This document shows, piece by piece, positions 25,859 to 34,871 of a stretch of DNA of 64,000 bases. Source of the DNA: WTGA01 sp965231865 (lineage in GTDB: Bacteria; Pseudomonadota; Gammaproteobacteria; Arenicellales; Poriferihabitantaceae); assembly GCA_965231865.1 (NCBI GenBank), contig CBDDOJ010000001.1, positions 620,001-684,000 of the forward strand. Direction: 5' to 3'. Positions within the stretch are counted from its first letter, which is position 1. The number at the start of each line of letters is the position of its first letter. The translations under genes and the position numbers were made by a program. Below the pieces are notes generated by a model, which searched no databases, was not told the DNA's origin, and was given only the letters and a program-made list of their open reading frames with translations.

Positions 25859-26419
25859 ATGAAAAAACAGAAAACCCCTGTGCGGCCCCGGCCCATCGCC
25901 CGCACACGCAAAGAGAAGAAATCCGAGAAAAGCATTGCCAAACTGGTTCCACGCACCCTTCTTTCCGACCCGTTCAACCGGGAAATCATCAAAAGACTCC
26001 AGGAAGATGGCAGGCTGCCCTACTCCACCATCGCCCGTGAACTCGATGCCTCAGAAGGAACGATACGCAACCGGGTAAACCAGATGGTGGATGCCGGGGC
26101 ACTGCGCATCGTCGCAGTGGCTGACCCCATGGCACTGGATCATGCCGGCTATGCGTTTATCGGGTTGACACTGGCCGCAGGGGCAGAGCCCAGAGTGGTG
26201 GCCAAACCGTTTGTGGACCGTGAAGAGGTTTTATTTGTTCTGTTTGCCGGCGGACACTACGACCTGTTGATAGAAGTACTGTGCAAGACCTATGAGGACC
26301 TGAGAGATTTCATTCTTGAAATGTGCTACGGCCAGGCGGATATCAACAGCGTTGTGCCCATGATCGGGCTTGAAGTATTCAAATATCAGCTCAAATGGGA
26401 TTATCAGCAGTGGTCCTGA
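25859..26419 (+). CDS. Lrp/AsnC-family transcriptional regulator (second paralogue)
   Basis: The 186-residue regulator has a basic N-terminal tail, an AsnC HTH (LSDPFNREIIKRLQEDGRL then ELDASEGTIRNRVNQMV) and an AsnC ligand domain ending GLEVFKYQLKW. The start at 25859 follows CGGAG; a TTG start at 25838 is less likely. It is divergent from hypB and the ureohydrolase pair, suggesting that it controls them. It is clearly related to the regulator at 14967. Confidence 0.85.
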   Translation: MKKQKTPVRPRPIARTRKEKKSEKSIAKLVPRTLLSDPFNREIIKRLQEDGRLPYSTIARELDASEGTIRNRVNQMVDAGALRIVAVADPMALDHAGYAFIGLTLAAGAEPRVVAKPFVDREEVLFVLFAGGHYDLLIEVLCKTYEDLRDFILEMCYGQADINSVVPMIGLEVFKYQLKWDYQQWS

Positions 26420-26454
26420 ACCGGGAAAGGGAAAGCCCGGGCCATTTCCCGGTT
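26419..26454. terminator. Hairpin after the second Lrp/AsnC gene
   Basis: AACCGGGAAA and TTTCCCGGTT pair perfectly over 10 bp and overlap the stop codon. The remaining ~285 bp to the end of the guanidine-hydrolase-like gene (26741, convergent) show short GC-rich dyads but no gene. Confidence 0.5.
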
Positions 26455-26740
26455 TCGACCCGCCCAGACTGAACATCGGTTCCATCGGAACTGGATCGGA
26501 ACTGGGCGAACCGATGACGGCCCCGTCTTCGGAAAAGCGAAACCCGGCCCTGTCGGGATGGCTGAAACAGGACATGCAGGGGCTCATCCGGAGCATACTC
26601 CAGAGTCGGACCGGGTCAACGCAAAGACGCCTTTACCGTGATGCGCGACATCCGGGGACTACACGGGGCAACCCGACAGGGTTTCAACCGGGGAAAGTCC
26701 GTGGTCCGTGCATGACCCGGTGGTTCAACCCTGGGATGAC

Positions 26741-27934
26741 CTATTTATTTTGCAGACAACGGGCCCGGTGACCCAGTTTTCCTTCTGTCGTCAATGTCCC
26801 CAGCACATCCAGCACAATTCTGCACGCAAGCTGGGATGTATTCTGATTGACATCGTAGGGTGGCGCAACTTCCACAACTTCCATCCCGCACAGCCCCTCC
26901 CGGGCAATCAGTCGCACCAGTTCCAATGCTTCCCGGGGCATCAATCCACCGGGTTCGGGTGACCCGGTGCCCGGCGCAAAACCCGGATCAATGGAATCGA
27001 TGTCAAATGAAAGATAGACGGCTTTCGCATTTTTCCAGGCAAGGTCCAACGCCATTTCCGCTGCTTTCTTGATCCCCAACTCTTCGATATCGGTCATCGT
27101 CATCACGCTCGAACCCCGTTCCCGTGCAATCGCAGACCCGGGTCTTGAACCGTACCAGCCACCAATCCCCATTTGCACCAGATTCTTGGGGGGGCAGTTG
27201 GAAAGACCCACATCGTGCATGTGACTGTGGGAATGATGGGAAGTCGAGGCATCTCTCCCTTCGTGCCCATGGCCATTCGAAGTCCAGAACCAGGGGGTGG
27301 TGTGCATCCGCTCGTCCATGTCCATTTCCTGCATGTCAATATGACGGTCGATGTGGATAATTCCGACATTGCCATCAATATGGGGGGCTATTCCACGCAC
27401 ATTGGGGTATCCAAGACTGTGGTCTCCTCCCATCAAGATGGGGAATACGCCGGAGGTATAAATATGTGAAACCGCTTTGGATACCTGATCGAATGTTTTT
27501 TCGATATTCCCGGGAATCACAAAGATATCTCCCGCGTCGCACAGGTCCAGTTCTTCCTGAATATCCACCGCTCCATCCACCGAGTATCCATCATACAGGG
27601 CTGAAATCTGGCGCACGGCCTGGGGACCGAACCGGGCACCCGGACGATAGGTTGTCCCGGTATCAAACGGGATTCCAACATAGGCCGCTTCGTATTCACC
27701 CACTCTGCGGATGTCTTCGCAATAGGGTGCCTTCATGAAGGTGTTGATTCCGGCAAATGCCGGTTGATGGCCTCGACTGAACAGCGAGATCGTTCTGTCG
27801 TGTATGGAATCCGCCGCCTCCAGACCCAATTCCAGACCACGTTCAATCTCCTGCTGCTGCTTGGTCTGGGAAATTCCTTCCAGTCTTTTCAGATTGCGGT
27901 TTCCACGCAGTTCACCCGTTTTTTTGTCAGGCAT
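26741..27934 (-). CDS. Guanidine hydrolase-like ureohydrolase (GdmH-type)
   Basis: The 397-residue arginase-fold enzyme has intact ligands: H172 in MGGDHS, D196, H198 and D200 in IDRHID, and the pair in SFDIDSID. The variants D-R-H-x-D, the long N-terminal extension (about 85 residues), DMDERMHTTPWF and KNLVQMGIGGW resemble, as I recall it, the nickel guanidine hydrolase of cyanobacteria. It carries a His-rich insertion (HGHEGRDASTSHHSHSHMHD) between DERMHTTPWFW and the next conserved block. The start at 27934 follows GAGGGG. It lies 67 bp after a NitT/TauT-type binding protein gene on the same strand. Expected reaction: guanidine to urea and ammonia. Confidence 0.8.
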   Translation of the reverse strand: MPDKKTGELRGNRNLKRLEGISQTKQQQEIERGLELGLEAADSIHDRTISLFSRGHQPAFAGINTFMKAPYCEDIRRVGEYEAAYVGIPFDTGTTYRPGARFGPQAVRQISALYDGYSVDGAVDIQEELDLCDAGDIFVIPGNIEKTFDQVSKAVSHIYTSGVFPILMGGDHSLGYPNVRGIAPHIDGNVGIIHIDRHIDMQEMDMDERMHTTPWFWTSNGHGHEGRDASTSHHSHSHMHDVGLSNCPPKNLVQMGIGGWYGSRPGSAIARERGSSVMTMTDIEELGIKKAAEMALDLAWKNAKAVYLSFDIDSIDPGFAPGTGSPEPGGLMPREALELVRLIAREGLCGMEVVEVAPPYDVNQNTSQLACRIVLDVLGTLTTEGKLGHRARCLQNK

Positions 27935-28001
27935 AATACCCCTCTTCAAGATTCGATTCAGTGAACGTATTCACCAGCAACGCGGTATCCAGGAATCAGA
28001 C

Positions 28002-29141
28002 TCATTCAGCACCGAGTCGGCCGATCCACTTGTTCGACATATACCGGTCACCGACTCCATCCGCCTTCAACGCCTCCAGGATGGATGAATCCAGCCCCAC
28101 ATCAGAGCCCGCCTTGTCACCCATCACCCCGGCTTCGATGTAAATATCCCCGAAAAGGTCCCAGGTTTCAAGGACGTATCCGGGAGCACAGTCCGGGGCA
28201 CCACCAAACAATTCATTGCCCCAACCACTGGGTTCCGGTGGAGCGGGATCAATATTTTCCGGCATGCTCGCACACAGCGGGGCCCCCCCTGCTCCAAATG
28301 CCCCGAGATTTTGGCTAAGGTTCAGCATGACCGCCCCGTTTTGAGTTAACCTGACATCGCTGACCGGCCAATCCAGTCCCCTGGCGATGATTTCATTTCC
28401 TTCCTCGGGATTTTCCTTCCACCAATCCACCGCTTCAAACCAGGCCCGCAACAATTCCTTCGCTGTCTCCGGGTTTTCGCTCAGCCATTGAGTGTTACAG
28501 GCGATGGATTCCGATATCAGCCCCCGTTCCCAGGTCTTGTCCGACCGGCTGGTTTTCAATACATGGGAACCAGGCCTGTCCAGGGATTGTTTTGAGAATG
28601 GGATATAGTTGACATCAATATCCAGTGCACCACTGACAAAAGCGGCAGCACTGTCCTGGGGAAGCAGGATGCTGTGGGACAACTGGTCATACGCAATTCC
28701 GGCCTTTTTCAGCGTCAGCAGCATCCACATGTGATTGAGAAAAGCGTAATCCGCCCCGTAGTTTTTCCCGGGGAAATCATCCACCGAAGCAATGCCTTCA
28801 GAAACCACCATTTCATCCAGACCATAGGACATTGCCGGAATCGCGATCACCTTGACCGGAACATCCGCAGCGACCGCGACGACAAGGGAATCCAGGGTAT
28901 TCATCATGCACTGCAATTCTGTACCGGATATCGCAGCATTTTTGGCGGTAATGTCTTCGATGATCTGTACCTGAAGATCCACTCCCTTCGCCAACCCCTT
29001 TTCCTGAACAATATACCAGGGGGCATAGGGAGAAAACGAAATGATGGCGATGTTTACCTTTTCATTCGCAAAGACGCTACCGGGTTGGACGGTGATGACC
29101 AACATCATCACAAATAAACAGAAATTACACAGTTTTTTCAT
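28002..29141 (-). CDS. NitT/TauT-type solute-binding protein next to the guanidine-hydrolase-like gene
   Basis: The 379-residue protein has a Sec signal (MKKLCNFCLFVMMLVITVQPGSVFA) and an SsuA/NrtA-like fold (KVNIAIISFSPYAPWYIVQEKGLAKG; WWKENPEEGNEIIARGL). No permease or ATPase lies next to it, so it probably shares the transporter at 13133-14884. Its operon position suggests guanidine or a related cation as ligand. The start follows CCGGAGGTAGCT. Confidence 0.85.
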   Translation of the reverse strand: MKKLCNFCLFVMMLVITVQPGSVFANEKVNIAIISFSPYAPWYIVQEKGLAKGVDLQVQIIEDITAKNAAISGTELQCMMNTLDSLVVAVAADVPVKVIAIPAMSYGLDEMVVSEGIASVDDFPGKNYGADYAFLNHMWMLLTLKKAGIAYDQLSHSILLPQDSAAAFVSGALDIDVNYIPFSKQSLDRPGSHVLKTSRSDKTWERGLISESIACNTQWLSENPETAKELLRAWFEAVDWWKENPEEGNEIIARGLDWPVSDVRLTQNGAVMLNLSQNLGAFGAGGAPLCASMPENIDPAPPEPSGWGNELFGGAPDCAPGYVLETWDLFGDIYIEAGVMGDKAGSDVGLDSSILEALKADGVGDRYMSNKWIGRLGAE

Positions 29142-29441
29142 AGCTACCTCCGGTTTTCAACATGATAATGGCACCACGAGTGCTCGAATCTGATTCAGCA
29201 ACTGCTCTCATCCCCTTATGGTCCCTTTCGATGACAAAGTGTCTACACATCACAACCGGGCCGCTTTCAACTGAATCAAGGCCACACCCATTCTGTCTGG
29301 TATACTTAATCACAGATGGACAGGGGGAATAAACCCCTTTTTTTGCATTTATAACATAGACTTCATCAATGTTTACTCCATATACTGGGAATACGCCATA
29401 CGGGACGGTCTGCGATACAGATTGAAGGGTGCCAAAAAATT
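29142..29441. promoter_or_regulatory. Divergent control region, binding protein versus LysR
   Basis: These 300 bp hold no credible gene. I looked for the conserved strings of guanidine-I riboswitches (CTAGGGTTCCG, CTGGTCCGAGAG) on the minus strand and did not find them. A GGGGTTTATTCCCC hairpin lies near 29320-29340 (minus strand reading). Control is more likely by the adjacent LysR protein. Confidence 0.45.
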
Positions 29442-30428
29442 ATGACGATTACACGCACCAAATTCGCCCGGTCCCTTGACTGGAATCTGCTAAAGACTTT
29501 CAATGAAATTGCCCAGGCCCAAGGGGTGACAGCCGCTTCCATCGCCCTGTCACGAAAGCAATCCACCATCAGCCATTCCCTGAAAAAGCTTGAGAATGAG
29601 CTTGGAGTCCGGCTTTGTATTCGGGGTCCGGCCGGTTTCAAGCTGACGGACGAAGGCCAGATCCTGATCGAATACTGCAACAGCATTTACGGTAAAGTGG
29701 ATGAAATTCCGAACAAGCTGGACAACCTCTCGGAAGAACTTCATGGGCAGTTGAAAATCCAGATGATCAGCAACCTTGTAAGCCCGGAACTGGATGAAAT
29801 TTTCAGTCGCTACATTCGCCACTATCCCTACATTGAACTGGACATCGATATTGTTCCCTGGGAGGGGATTTCAACAGCCATCCTGAGAAACAATATTGAC
29901 ATTGGCATTGCGCCCGTAAATACCCGGCACAAGGAATTGAACTACAACCACCTGTTCAGGGAAAAGCATCGGGTCTATTGCAATTCGGATCATCCTCTTT
30001 TTGGGAAAACCGAAAATAATTTCATGGCACTGTCCAAGGAGAAATTTGTTCTCACGGGGAATGACGAACCCGCACAACTTACCAAATTCCGTCTGAGGTA
30101 CAATCTGGGTCACCACACCGGCGGGATTTCCTCCAGCCTGGAAGAAGCGAAACGTCTAACCCTTTCGGGTGCCGGAATCTGTTTTCTCCCCGAAGGGTTC
30201 ACAGAAAGAGAAGTGCGGCAAAATGTACTGTGGCCGATCACCAGGGTGCTGGACGCACTCACGCTGGATATCTTCATCATTACCCACCCGCAAATACCGG
30301 AACGTCTGGCCCTGCAGTATTTTCTCGATGAAGTCGTGAGACCCGGGAACAAACCATCTGATGAGATGGCCCGGACCGTGCAAACCGGATCAGAAAACCG
30401 GGGGCCGTACCGGCCAAAAGCGCTTTGA
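29442..30428 (+). CDS. LysR-family transcriptional regulator
   Basis: The 328-residue regulator has an N-terminal winged helix (LDWNLLKTFNEIAQAQGVTAAS then SRKQSTISHSLKKLENELGVRLC, residues about 12-60) and a periplasmic-binding-like effector domain. It is divergent from the binding-protein/guanidine-hydrolase-like operon, the usual LysR arrangement, so it probably senses the substrate or product of that operon. Confidence 0.85.
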   Translation: MTITRTKFARSLDWNLLKTFNEIAQAQGVTAASIALSRKQSTISHSLKKLENELGVRLCIRGPAGFKLTDEGQILIEYCNSIYGKVDEIPNKLDNLSEELHGQLKIQMISNLVSPELDEIFSRYIRHYPYIELDIDIVPWEGISTAILRNNIDIGIAPVNTRHKELNYNHLFREKHRVYCNSDHPLFGKTENNFMALSKEKFVLTGNDEPAQLTKFRLRYNLGHHTGGISSSLEEAKRLTLSGAGICFLPEGFTEREVRQNVLWPITRVLDALTLDIFIITHPQIPERLALQYFLDEVVRPGNKPSDEMARTVQTGSENRGPYRPKAL

Positions 30429-30495
30429 TGCGCTGATTTTCTGTACAATCGGGCAAGTCACCCCTGGTCCTTGTTTCAGAAACAGGCTGATCGCC

Positions 30496-31263
30496 ATGCG
30501 AATTGCAGACCACTGGTTTGAGAGAAAACAGGTCGATGAAGAAATTACGTTGCTGTGGGAGCCCATGGTGGACCCGGTATTGCGTTGCAATATCTGGCAT
30601 GTGCGGGGCCGGGACCGGGATTTGCTTGTTGATACCGGCCTGGGAATTTGCAGCCTGAGAGAAGCAGCACGTGACCTTCTTCAAAAAGACGTCATCGCTT
30701 TGGCAACACACAGTCACATGGATCATATGGGTGGCCTGCATGAGTTCAATGTCCGAATCGGCCACCCCGAAGAACAACACGCAATGGCTCGCCCCGTGGC
30801 TTTCGGGTCACTGTCAGCGAAGGATTACGACCCCTCGTTTCTTCAATACATGACCGAGGTCGGTTATCCCCTGAAAGAGGAACTGGTAACGGCCTATCCA
30901 TGGCAGGGGTATGATCCGTCCCGCTACACGGTACAGCCGGCGGCACCGACATGGCTGGTGGAAGAAGGCGATGTCGTTGATCTGGGCAATCGTGTCTTTG
31001 AGGTACTGCATCTGCCAGGACACTCCCCGGGGAGTATCGGGTTGTGGGAACCATCCACCGGCATTCTTTTTTCAGGAGATGCGGTCTATGACGGCCCCCT
31101 GCTTGATGGGCTTGAAGATTCCAGTATTTCGGAATACATAAAAACCATGGAACGACTGAAGTCACTGCCAGTCAAGGTCGTTCACGCGGGCCATGACCCC
31201 AGTTTTAACCGAAGGCGCCTGCTTGAGATTATTGAATCGTACCTGGAAAGCAGACCGGGTTAA
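30496..31263 (+). CDS. Metallo-beta-lactamase-fold hydrolase
   Basis: The 255-residue product has the MBL signature THSHMDHMGG, followed by LPGHSPGSIGLWE, FSGDAVYDG and VVHAGHDPSF, giving the full set of zinc ligands. The frame opens at 30361, but Met at 30496 (MRIADHWFERKQVDEEITLLWE) is the natural start, 67 bp after the LysR gene. No signal peptide is seen. The family includes glyoxalase II and lactonases; the substrate cannot be told. Confidence 0.75.
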   Translation: MRIADHWFERKQVDEEITLLWEPMVDPVLRCNIWHVRGRDRDLLVDTGLGICSLREAARDLLQKDVIALATHSHMDHMGGLHEFNVRIGHPEEQHAMARPVAFGSLSAKDYDPSFLQYMTEVGYPLKEELVTAYPWQGYDPSRYTVQPAAPTWLVEEGDVVDLGNRVFEVLHLPGHSPGSIGLWEPSTGILFSGDAVYDGPLLDGLEDSSISEYIKTMERLKSLPVKVVHAGHDPSFNRRRLLEIIESYLESRPG

Positions 31264-31390
31264 CCAGACGGCCTGCAACGCCCCCCATTCCAGGGGTTGT
31301 CAGGCACCGGGAAAAGGGCACTGCAACGGGTAAATCCATCCCCGTTGCAATGCCATGATCTTGACCGGAAAGGACCGGCCATACCTCCCG

Positions 31391-32815
31391 TCAGTACAGT
31401 CTGAGGTATTCCTGTACCTCCCAGTCGGTCACCGTCTGGTGATAACGCTCCCATTCATCAGTCTTGTATGCAAGGATTGAATTCAGCAGGGTTTTACCCA
31501 GAACCTTCTCTGCCAATTCACTTTGGCCCAGCTGTTCCGTCGCTTCAAGCAGGTTTCTCGGCAGGCGGGTCAACGAACGCTTTTTCTTCTCTTCTTCATC
31601 CATGACATACAAATCTTCATCCAGGGACGGGCCCGGGTCGATCTTGTTGACCAGTCCCTCTACCGATGCTGCCAGCATCATACCCAGACCCAGGTACACG
31701 TTCATACACAGGTCAGCCGCCCTGTTTTCAATGGCGAACCGGGCCTGGGGAAGACGCAACATCGCCGAGCGGTTGTTTTGGCCATATGCCATGTGCGTGG
31801 GCGCCCAGGTGAAGGTGCCACCTTCGAATCCACCAACCCTTGGCACCAGCCCATTGTAGGAATTCACGGTGCAGCAAGCGATGGCAGTAATGGCCGCACC
31901 GTGCTTTAAAATTCCACCCAGCGCATGAAACACCTCTTCACTCCATTCCCCATTTTCGCCTTCATAAATATTCACACCCAAATTATCCGTTCGTTGAACC
32001 GACGTATTCATATGGGCACCGGAACGCCAGTCCCCGGTGGTGGGTTTGGGCATGAAAGTAGCGAACATGCCGTGTTTCTTGGCAATCTCCTTGATCAGCA
32101 CACGCAGGAAGACCAATCGGTCGGCCATGTCCAAAACGTCGGTATAATGGAAATCCAGCTCGAATTGGGAGTACGCACCTTCTGCCACCACATCGTGCAT
32201 ATTCCAGCCCAGATCCTCGACAATATCGATCAGTTCCCCCAGGAATGCCATGGAATCCGCCGTGTATTCCACATCATACCCAAAGGCCTGCCGGCGGGGT
32301 CGCAGTCCCTGTCCTGGCAACGGATCATCATCGAATGCCTTGACAGGCTGACCATTTTCATCCCAGGTCATAACGATAAATTCAGGTTCGATCCCGGCGT
32401 ACATCGCATAGCCCTGCTCTGCAGCATCCCGCACCGCCCGTTTGAGCGTCTGTCGCGGACACAGATTGTACGGTTTTCCTTCCCACCACAAATCGGCAAA
32501 TACCCATGCAATGGTTCTGTCCCAGGGACAGATCACCAGACTGTCCAGGTCGGGCAGAGAAATCTGGTCTGAATCCGCCGGCCCAAGATCCGGTACGAAT
32601 GAAACCGAATGAACCGCAAACTGAGGCCCTTTCCCCATGCACAGCAATTCGAAATCACTCATGGGTACGGGCTTGGTCTTGGGAATGCCGTGCATGTCGA
32701 TCCAGCAAGAGAAAATATACTTGACTCCGGCCTCTTCAAGTTTCTTTTTTTCCCGGGCTACACGTTTTGGATCCGGAAGCGCATCCTCGTAATTTTCGTG
32801 GTAAATATTGCTCAT
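31391..32815 (-). CDS. Glutamine-synthetase-family ligase (GlnT/PuuA/GmaS-like)
   Basis: The 474-residue protein has GS beta-grasp and catalytic domains: YAGIEPEFIVM, VVAEGAYSQFELDFHYTDVLDMADRL, the His loop HMNTSVQR, NSYNGLVPRVGG and an RLPQARFAIENRAAD arginine segment. It is not the main GlnA type; family members ligate glutamate to ammonia, methylamine, polyamines or ethanolamine. Next to ureohydrolases, a role in assimilating released ammonia or alkylamine is plausible. The start is 32815 (MSNIYHENYED). Confidence 0.8.
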   Translation of the reverse strand: MSNIYHENYEDALPDPKRVAREKKKLEEAGVKYIFSCWIDMHGIPKTKPVPMSDFELLCMGKGPQFAVHSVSFVPDLGPADSDQISLPDLDSLVICPWDRTIAWVFADLWWEGKPYNLCPRQTLKRAVRDAAEQGYAMYAGIEPEFIVMTWDENGQPVKAFDDDPLPGQGLRPRRQAFGYDVEYTADSMAFLGELIDIVEDLGWNMHDVVAEGAYSQFELDFHYTDVLDMADRLVFLRVLIKEIAKKHGMFATFMPKPTTGDWRSGAHMNTSVQRTDNLGVNIYEGENGEWSEEVFHALGGILKHGAAITAIACCTVNSYNGLVPRVGGFEGGTFTWAPTHMAYGQNNRSAMLRLPQARFAIENRAADLCMNVYLGLGMMLAASVEGLVNKIDPGPSLDEDLYVMDEEEKKKRSLTRLPRNLLEATEQLGQSELAEKVLGKTLLNSILAYKTDEWERYHQTVTDWEVQEYLRLY

Positions 32816-33317
32816 TCAACTTTTCTCTGGATTGAAGGTTTGTAATGGATTCAGGGGTGGTCAGCGAACTCCCGAAAGCCTGTCGTTTCGGCGAAAATGT
32901 TTTATCCCGGTACCTGTGTTTGGACAGTCATGACTTCAAAACGGGAGATTGGGGATGACACTGGAAGATATTTTCAAACTTCATATCGAACTTCCGGTCA
33001 TCACCCGGCCAAGCCGGTTTTCAAGAAGTACCATTCCCGATTTTTCCCAACAAGAACAAAACGTCTTTCACCAATATTCTAGAGCATCCCGCTCTGACCA
33101 ATTTTCCTGTGCACGCAGTAATATATCTCTATGTTATGAATAATTCAATTAATTAATTGAATTATTACTGATAAATTAATATTTGTATATTTTATTGATT
33201 ATTACATAAATTTGAATTGCCGGCCTGGGGGATTTCAAGTGTGCCCTGTGCTCGGTCCGGCACCCACCAATCCAGGAGACTGTGGCCCGGCAGGGATTTG
33301 GGCATGCCGCAACGCCT
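32816..33317. promoter_or_regulatory. Gene-free stretch with a 28-bp perfect palindrome
   Basis: No gene is visible. The part from 33120 to 33215 is strongly AT-rich. Positions 33139-33166 form a perfect 28-bp palindrome, AATAATTCAATTAA followed by its reverse complement, with no loop. It lies 324 bp upstream of the glutamine-synthetase-like gene and could be an operator or a bidirectional terminator region. Confidence 0.5.
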
Positions 33318-34583
33318 TCACGGTGTGAAGCGGTAAACTGTGGGCAATAGTGCAGAATCTGTGATGGATGAATCGGTGTGGTGGTAGATATTGACGCGGC
33401 CGGTGCCGCAGTCTCCATATTCGTCGCAGGCGAGGACACCGGTGATGCCCTGAAAACCGGAAGTTGCCCCGATTTCCCTGCGCAGCGCAGCACGGTCCAC
33501 CTGCAGTTTCCCATCGTCCTCAACTCCCACGGCCTGAATGGCACTGAGCAGCAGCGTGATCGAATCGTACGCATGCGCCCAGTAAGGACTGGTGGGATGT
33601 CCATTGTTCACAGCGTCCAACACGGCGAGAACCGTCTCCGCGTTCTTGCCGGTTGCACCATTGATGCCGGATCGGTGGGTGGTTGCCGGCCCCGCAAAAT
33701 AGATACCCTCCGACAACGCGGCGCCGAGAAACGCCGATACCAAAAGGGCCGAGTCGGCGATCAGCGTTGCACCTCGCAGGCCTTCCACCGTCTGTGCCTG
33801 CTGGACAAACGCCAGACCCTCCGACTCGAAGAGCGGGAAGAAAATACCGTCTGGTACGGCTGCCGCAAATTCCGCAAGGATATCCGTCATGTCCGTGTCA
33901 CCCTTCTCAATTCTGGCGGCAACTGCAATCTCTCCACCAAGTGCGCGGAATGCATTTGCGAATGCAGCGGCACTGCCGGCAGAGTACGGGTCACCATCGT
34001 CCAGGGATACCATGCGCCGCAGACCCAATTCAACGTAAGCGAATTCAGCAGCGGCCTGAGCATGATAAAGGCCATTGTTCGCGATGCGGAAATAACCAGG
34101 GTAATAGTGGGAACCCGCCTTGCCGGCGAGATCGGACGTGAGCACTGGGGACACATTGGCTGGCGAAACCATCACCAACCCGGCAGCACTGAGCACCGGC
34201 GAAGCTCCCACTGCCGCGCCCGAACACAACGTCCCGATGACACCGAGAATGTTCGGGTCGGCGATGATCTGCTCGGCACCAGCGCGCCCACCCTCCGGGG
34301 AACACCCGGTATCAATCGGCGCGCCGAGCTCGATCTTGTGGCCATGGATACTGCCGAAATCCCGGACCGCGATCTCGGTGCTGTATCGCAACCACCGGGT
34401 GATCGAGGGTATCACTGAAAGGGCCATCAACGAACGTATCTGTATCGCTTCACCTGGACCTGCCTGGACGGCACCGAGGGGCTCATCCGCGCTTGCGGAC
34501 GCTGCCAGGAAAACTGCCAACAGCACGGCGTGCAGTTTTCCGATTGCACCCCCTATTTGGCAAAATTTTTCTGCTTGAATCAT
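33318..34583 (-). CDS. Type I periplasmic binding protein (LivK-like), orphan
   Basis: The ~421-residue product has a signal region (GKLHAVLLAVFLAASASADE) and the branched-chain amino-acid-type binding fold: VIGTLCSGAAVGASPVLSAAGLVMVSPAN and YFRIANNGLYHAQAAAEFAYVELGLRRM. Start choice is uncertain: the frame opens at 34709, and Met at 34583 gives the better signal peptide. No liv permease or ATPase is near. It follows the opp operon by ~290 bp and is visibly more GC-rich and Ala-rich than its neighbours, which hints at separate origin. Confidence 0.75.
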   Translation of the reverse strand: MIQAEKFCQIGGAIGKLHAVLLAVFLAASASADEPLGAVQAGPGEAIQIRSLMALSVIPSITRWLRYSTEIAVRDFGSIHGHKIELGAPIDTGCSPEGGRAGAEQIIADPNILGVIGTLCSGAAVGASPVLSAAGLVMVSPANVSPVLTSDLAGKAGSHYYPGYFRIANNGLYHAQAAAEFAYVELGLRRMVSLDDGDPYSAGSAAAFANAFRALGGEIAVAARIEKGDTDMTDILAEFAAAVPDGIFFPLFESEGLAFVQQAQTVEGLRGATLIADSALLVSAFLGAALSEGIYFAGPATTHRSGINGATGKNAETVLAVLDAVNNGHPTSPYWAHAYDSITLLLSAIQAVGVEDDGKLQVDRAALRREIGATSGFQGITGVLACDEYGDCGTGRVNIYHHTDSSITDSALLPTVYRFTP

Positions 34584-34871
34584 ACCCCGACTGAGAACTT
34601 GTAATACCCTGGTACCCAGGCTGGCGTATGCAGCCAATACACGAGACCTCTTCCCCTGGTTGAAACGCCCCCCTTCTCTGTGAGCAGCTTCCTGACGCGA
34701 GTATAGCAAACCAATCCGTTTCCAATCCTTTGGAATCCGAACAGGGATCGCTGTACAACAGCAGGAAAGCTTTCCACCCGCTCCAGCGCACTGGAATACC
34801 CATCACCTCCCCGCTGGTCCCTGGCACAGCCGTACCCACCCCTTGGTTCCTGTCCCGACTGAAACAGGTTT

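Noticed and set aside
29142..29441. Guanidine riboswitch upstream of the binding-protein/guanidine-hydrolase-like operon
   Set aside because: I looked on the minus strand for the guanidine-I strings CTAGGGTTCCG and CTGGTCCGAGAG and for guanidine-II paired ACGR hairpins, and found none. A divergent guanidine-III form cannot be fully excluded without a covariance search.
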